From Vreelandella nanhaiensis (GTDB lineage Bacteria > Pseudomonadota > Gammaproteobacteria > Pseudomonadales > Halomonadaceae), in NCBI RefSeq assembly GCF_003990185.1, contig NZ_RZHF01000022.1, positions 98 through 64,097 on the forward strand: a stretch of 64,000 nt of DNA, written 5' to 3'. Both the position numbers and the translations under genes were made by a program. Under the pieces are notes generated by a model. That model was given only the letters and a program-made list of their open reading frames with translations, was not told the DNA's origin and did no database searches. Each line of letters starts with the position of its first letter. The first letter of the stretch is position 1. Positions 58,550 through 64,000 of this stretch are shown here, in pieces.

Positions 58550-58873
58550 ATGGCTAATAATGTTGATGTCACTAACGCCAATTTTGAGCAAGAAGTCCTC
58601 AATGCCGAACAGCCTGTCCTGCTGAAGTTTTGGGCACCCTGGTGTGGCCCGTGTAAAGTCATGGCCCCTGTTGTTGATGAAGTAGCTGCCGAGCGAGGCG
58701 ATAATCTGAAGGTGGTGAGTGTAAACGTGGATGACGCACCGGAAATTGCCGCTGAGCAAGGCGTACGCGGCGTACCTACCGTTATGCTGTTTAAGTCAGG
58801 CACCAAGGTCGCTTCACTGGTAGGCGCCCAATCCAAGTCTCAATTGACTCAGTTCATCGATCAAAACGCTTGA
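58550..58873 (+). CDS. trxA: thioredoxin
   Basis: A 107-aa cytoplasmic disulfide reductase. The active site WCGPC is at 31-35, followed by Lys36, and the cis-Pro loop is GVRGVPTVML. Length equals E. coli TrxA. GGGAGAAG precedes the ATG. It could reduce the CysH-like protein encoded nearby. Confidence 0.97.
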   Translation: MANNVDVTNANFEQEVLNAEQPVLLKFWAPWCGPCKVMAPVVDEVAAERGDNLKVVSVNVDDAPEIAAEQGVRGVPTVMLFKSGTKVASLVGAQSKSQLTQFIDQNA

Positions 58874-58881
58874 TGAATATG

Positions 58882-58908
58882 ACCACCGCCGGCAGGGCCG
58901 GCGGTGGT
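58882..58908. terminator. GC-rich hairpin between trxA and the AI-2E-family gene
   Basis: Perfect 12-bp arms ACCACCGCCGGC and GCCGGCGGTGGT enclose a 3-nt loop, 8 bp past the trxA stop and 8 bp from the end of the convergent gene. No T run follows. Confidence 0.6.
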
Positions 58909-58915
58909 TGCCCGC

Positions 58916-60061
58916 CTAGTTATCCTCTTGCTTAAAACGCCCAGTCTGGTCTTCATTATTACGCTTCCATGGCGCACGCCCGGCATCTCGTTTGCTTAAA
59001 TAGCGGCCAGTGCGGTGCTTTCCTGGGCCTAGAAAATGAGCGATCCAACGCGTTTGAGGATGGCTATCCAGCGCAATTTTGAGCGTCATTGTCAGCACCA
59101 CTGATAGCAGCATCCCCGCAGCACCAAAAATCCAACCCCATACTACCAGGGATAAAAAGGCTACAAACGTGGAAAGTCCCAGCGCTTGCCCCATTACCCG
59201 CGGTTCAATCAGATTGCCCAGCACAAAGTTGATGACCAGATAGGCCGAGGCCAATAGCAGCGCCTGAAACACACCGCCGTCCTGAGCCACCAGCAACAGT
59301 AGCACAGGGGGAATAGCGGCCAGGGCCGAGCCGATATTGGGAATAAAGTTAAGCCCAAATGCCAGCACCCCCCAGAGCAGCGGAAAATCCACGCCCACAA
59401 TAACGCATGAGAGCCAGATCAATACGCCGGTAGCCAGGCTGATGACCGTTTTAACAGCCAGGTAGCGTTTTAGAGTTAAACTGAATTCGCTAAATCGCTT
59501 TAAGCTGGGCGCCGGATTTTCCAGAGCACGCGAAACCTTCTGGCGAAAATTAAGCGTTTCAAACAGCATGAAGATAACCAGCAATCCCACAATGATGCTT
59601 TGCTTCACCAGATTGCCAAGCTCCCCCAGTAGCGTCGCCACCCAAGAAGAGCCCTCCTCATCCATTTCAAAGGCTGCGCTAAGCTCATCAGGGTCAACGG
59701 CAAAACCATGCATGGCCAGCGTATTGAGTAAATCCCAGTAGTATTCGTACAGCCGAGCCTGAATATCCGGTAATGCCGCCACAAAGGTACTGAAGCTATT
59801 AACCACCAGAACGCCGATCAGTGATAAAAAGACCAGTAAAAAAACCAATGTAAAAAGAGCTGATGCTCGCATGCTCAAGCCACAGCGATGCAGCCACTGC
59901 ACGGGGGCCGTACAGACCACGGCGATAAACACCGCCAGCAAGAGAGGCACAAGAAGATCCGCGCCAGCCTTCATTCCCGCCACAATAACCACCAAGGCCG
60001 CGAGTGCCAAGGTAGAATTCAAGGGAAGACTTCGATAATCCTCATCCGACAGTTTTGTCAT
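58916..60061 (-). CDS. AI-2E-family transporter (PerM/TqsA-like)
   Basis: A 381-aa inner-membrane protein with seven to eight hydrophobic segments. The family features are the central loop, the FGLNFIPNIGSALAAIPP motif and the LGNLIEPRVMGQALGLS segment. Members include exporters of autoinducer-2 and ion antiporters, so the substrate is open. A basic soluble tail of about 40 residues ends the protein. Confidence 0.9.
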   Translation of the reverse strand: MTKLSDEDYRSLPLNSTLALAALVVIVAGMKAGADLLVPLLLAVFIAVVCTAPVQWLHRCGLSMRASALFTLVFLLVFLSLIGVLVVNSFSTFVAALPDIQARLYEYYWDLLNTLAMHGFAVDPDELSAAFEMDEEGSSWVATLLGELGNLVKQSIIVGLLVIFMLFETLNFRQKVSRALENPAPSLKRFSEFSLTLKRYLAVKTVISLATGVLIWLSCVIVGVDFPLLWGVLAFGLNFIPNIGSALAAIPPVLLLLVAQDGGVFQALLLASAYLVINFVLGNLIEPRVMGQALGLSTFVAFLSLVVWGWIFGAAGMLLSVVLTMTLKIALDSHPQTRWIAHFLGPGKHRTGRYLSKRDAGRAPWKRNNEDQTGRFKQEDN

Positions 60062-60242
60062 AGCCCCACCCTTTGCCAGTTATCCGTACATAATGGCTGC
60101 AATATACACATTGCACAAACCATGCAAGCAATAAGCAACTGTTTTACGGTGCCTCTTTGGTAATGAACTTTCCTTTACAGGGCTATTCCAAGCAACGTCT
60201 ACACTGGTTAACGTACGTCTTTATTTACCAAGGAAATCCTCT

Positions 60243-62286
<2,044 letters not shown>

Positions 62287-62477
62287 TTATTCCTTGGCCT
62301 GAATTCAGTTAAACACGGCGCCAAGCGCCAGTCTCAAAGGCGTCTATTGTAGGCAAAAGCGCGGCAAGGGGCCATGGGGTTAGCGCCACAGGCTTCTCCG
62401 CTGCCCCATCAAAAGGTGGTAAAGTGCGCGCCGAGTTGTAATCCAACGTCTCTTTCTTTCGATTAATCAGCATGACA

Positions 62478-62483
62478 AGGAGG
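62478..62483 (+). promoter_or_regulatory. ribosome binding site that favours a GTG start
   Basis: AGGAGG is only 2 bases before the ATG at 62486 but 8 bases before the in-frame GTG at 62492. The normal spacing is 5-9, so GTG is the better start of the symporter gene. Confidence 0.65.
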
Positions 62484-62491
62484 ATATGCCC

Positions 62492-63742
62492 GTGAGCACA
62501 TCACAAGGCGCATTCGGATGGTGGCGTCGTATTGCGCTATGGAAAAAAATTCTTGCTGGCTTGGCGCTAGGCATACTAGCCGGGGCTTTATTGAGTGGAA
62601 ATGCCAGCATATTCAAGCCGCTAGGCGATATCTTCATTAACGCCATCATGATGCTGATCGTGCCGCTGGTATTTTCAACACTGGTGGTGGGGATTACTTC
62701 CATGCGCGACCCGCAGAAGATGGGTCGCATAGGCGCGCGCACCATTGGTCTTTACCTGTTGACAACTGCATTTGCAATCAGCATTGGCCTGCTGCTCTCC
62801 ACGTTGCTGCAACCTGGCGCCGGCGTTGACATAAGCTTTGACGGTAGTGTCAATGCAAACGAGGCGCCTACACTGGCGTCCATCTTGATTAATCTGGTGC
62901 CACGTAACCCGATTGATGCGCTCGCCAACGGCAATATCCTGCAGATTATCGTGTTCGCGATTGGCCTAGGCATTTCGCTTACTTTGGTAGGTGAGAAAGG
63001 CGAGCCGCTGGTCACCGTTTTCGACAGCTTTGCCGAAGCGATGTACAAGCTTACCGGCATCGTAATGGCATTTGCGCCCTTTGGGGTATTTGGCCTGATG
63101 GCGCATATTTCCGGCCAATACGGCCTGGAAATACTCCTGCCACTCGCCAAGCTGATTGGCGTGGTGTATCTCGCCTGCACGCTGCACGTACTGGTGGTTT
63201 ACTCAGGCTTTATCAGCTTTTTGGGACGGCTTAACCCGATGCGTTATCTAAAGGGCAGCCTGGATGCCATGATGATCGCGTTCTCCTCCGCCTCATCGGC
63301 TGGTTCACTGCCGGTATCAATTCGCTGTGCACAGAAGAATCTGGGCGTTTCCGAAGGGGTATCGAGCTTTGTGTTGCCGGTCGGAGCTACCATTAATATG
63401 GATGGCACAGCGCTTTACCAAGGGGTGGTAGTGCTGTTTATCGCCCAAATGTTGGGCGTCGATTTGACGCTGGTCGACTACGGCATGATCGTGGCAACCG
63501 GCACGCTTGCCTCTATTGGAACCGCTGGCGTACCTGGCGCGGGGCTTATTATGCTGTCGATCGTCATGGCGCAGATTGGCCTGCCCCTGGAGGCCATCGC
63601 AGTCGTGGCAGGGATTGATCGAATTCTGGATATGGCGCGCACCAGCGTTAACGTGGCAGGCGATATCATGGTGACCACGCTGGTCGGCAAAAGCGAAGGT
63701 GAATTGAACCTGGATATTTATAACGCCGACAACAAGGTTTAA
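62492..63742 (+). CDS. dicarboxylate/amino acid:cation symporter (DAACS family)
   Basis: About 416 aa, an inner-membrane secondary transporter of the GltP/DctA type. It has eight or so membrane helices and the two re-entrant loops: the serine-rich AFSSASSAGSLPVS and the NMDGTALYQG motif, then GVPGAGLIML and DRILDMARTSVNVAGD near the end. Substrates are likely glutamate, aspartate or C4-dicarboxylates with Na+ or H+. A good terminator follows. Confidence 0.93.
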   Translation: MSTSQGAFGWWRRIALWKKILAGLALGILAGALLSGNASIFKPLGDIFINAIMMLIVPLVFSTLVVGITSMRDPQKMGRIGARTIGLYLLTTAFAISIGLLLSTLLQPGAGVDISFDGSVNANEAPTLASILINLVPRNPIDALANGNILQIIVFAIGLGISLTLVGEKGEPLVTVFDSFAEAMYKLTGIVMAFAPFGVFGLMAHISGQYGLEILLPLAKLIGVVYLACTLHVLVVYSGFISFLGRLNPMRYLKGSLDAMMIAFSSASSAGSLPVSIRCAQKNLGVSEGVSSFVLPVGATINMDGTALYQGVVVLFIAQMLGVDLTLVDYGMIVATGTLASIGTAGVPGAGLIMLSIVMAQIGLPLEAIAVVAGIDRILDMARTSVNVAGDIMVTTLVGKSEGELNLDIYNADNKV

Positions 63743-63776
63743 TAGCTATCGCAAAATAGCGACAGCAAGAGCCAAC

Positions 63777-63809
63777 ATGCCCTGAAACAGCTCACGTTTC
63801 AGGGCATTT
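63777..63809 (+). terminator. intrinsic terminator of the symporter gene
   Basis: Perfect 12-bp arms ATGCCCTGAAAC and GTTTCAGGGCAT with a 7-nt loop end in TTT, 35 bp past the stop codon. Confidence 0.75.
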
Positions 63810-63832
63810 ACGATCATAATGAGGAGCGCCCA

Positions 63833-64000
63833 ATGACCAACCGCCTTGAACAGGTAATCAACGCACTCGACCACCTTCACGGCGAAGACCCGCAGCACGT
63901 TGATCTAGACGGTGAGCCGATCGCAGCAGAGCTTCTGTATGCCCAGCGCATGAGCACTTTGCTTGCCACGCTCAACCAGGCGCCTGGCGAGTGTCTGCAA
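63833..64000 (+). CDS. DUF4202-family protein (5' part, cut by window end)
   Basis: The first 56 codons are visible. VINALDHLHGEDPQHVDLDG and AAELLYAQRMSTLLATLNQ match the start of DUF4202 proteins, which are soluble, about 190-200 aa, and of unknown function. GAGGAG lies seven bases before the ATG. The rest lies outside the window. Confidence 0.85.
   Translation, partial: MTNRLEQVINALDHLHGEDPQHVDLDGEPIAAELLYAQRMSTLLATLNQAPGECLQ

Overview
The window is ordinary chromosomal DNA from a gammaproteobacterium, most likely a member of the Halomonadaceae (Halomonas or a close relative). This rests on conserved neighbourhoods: gacA-uvrC-pgsA followed by tRNA-Gly, tRNA-Cys and tRNA-Leu; dnaX-ybaB-recR; ihfB-lapA-lapB; sdhE-ygfX beside nadB; and a gntR-prpB-prpC-acnD-prpF-prpD operon in the pseudomonad order. 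I see no insertion sequence, integrase, phage gene, CRISPR array, rRNA or replication origin. About 58 protein genes and four tRNAs fill nearly all of the window. Species assignment is inference.

Layout. 0.2-6.9 kb: fatty-acid degradation genes (acyl-CoA dehydrogenase, SDR dehydrogenase, acyl-CoA synthetase, TetR regulator, thiolase). 7-11.7 kb: high-affinity phosphate uptake, pstS-pstC-pstA-pstB, with a Pho-box-like site and no phoU. 12-16 kb: Bcr/CflA exporter, chemotaxis receptor, transaldolase. 16-19.7 kb: a minus-strand operon of a FabH-like synthase, the lipoprotein MlaA, a pseudo-receiver/SpoIIE phosphatase and a STAS protein. 19.8-25.6 kb: hrpA and fadD. 25.8-29.5 kb: class II amidotransferase, a small membrane protein, oligopeptidase B and an unlisted 51-codon gene with a repeated motif. 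29.6-35.7 kb: ycgN-acpH-ycgL-rnd, recR-ybaB-dnaX, monothiol glutaredoxin. 35.9-40.7 kb: argF, tRNA-Ala, gacA-uvrC-pgsA and three tRNAs. 40.8-46.4 kb: nadB, ygfX/sdhE, ihfB, lapA-lapB, pyrF, a ComEA-like protein. 46.4-54.8 kb: complete methylcitrate cycle operon. 54.8-64 kb: pabB, a cysH-like gene, cysB, trxA, an AI-2E-family permease, a SIMPL protein, serS, a dicarboxylate/amino-acid symporter and the start of a DUF4202 gene.

How the genes work together. FadD, the acyl-CoA dehydrogenase, the SDR enzyme and the thiolase cover activation and most of one round of beta-oxidation. Two of these genes, fadD and the acyl-CoA dehydrogenase, carry upstream inverted repeats of the same form (C/G-AAAC-N4-GTTT-G/C), the form published for PsrA-type fatty-acid repressors. 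Odd-chain products give propionyl-CoA, which the prp operon would turn into pyruvate and succinate. The FabH-like synthase and MlaA both concern membrane lipids, and the phosphatase/STAS pair in their operon looks like a regulatory partner-switching module.

No clearly new multi-gene defence or biosynthetic system is visible. The points most worth a second look are the paired PsrA-like operators, the 51-aa protein, the pseudo-receiver/STAS module, the short divergent CysH-like protein and the duplicated GntR-type operator in front of the prp operon.
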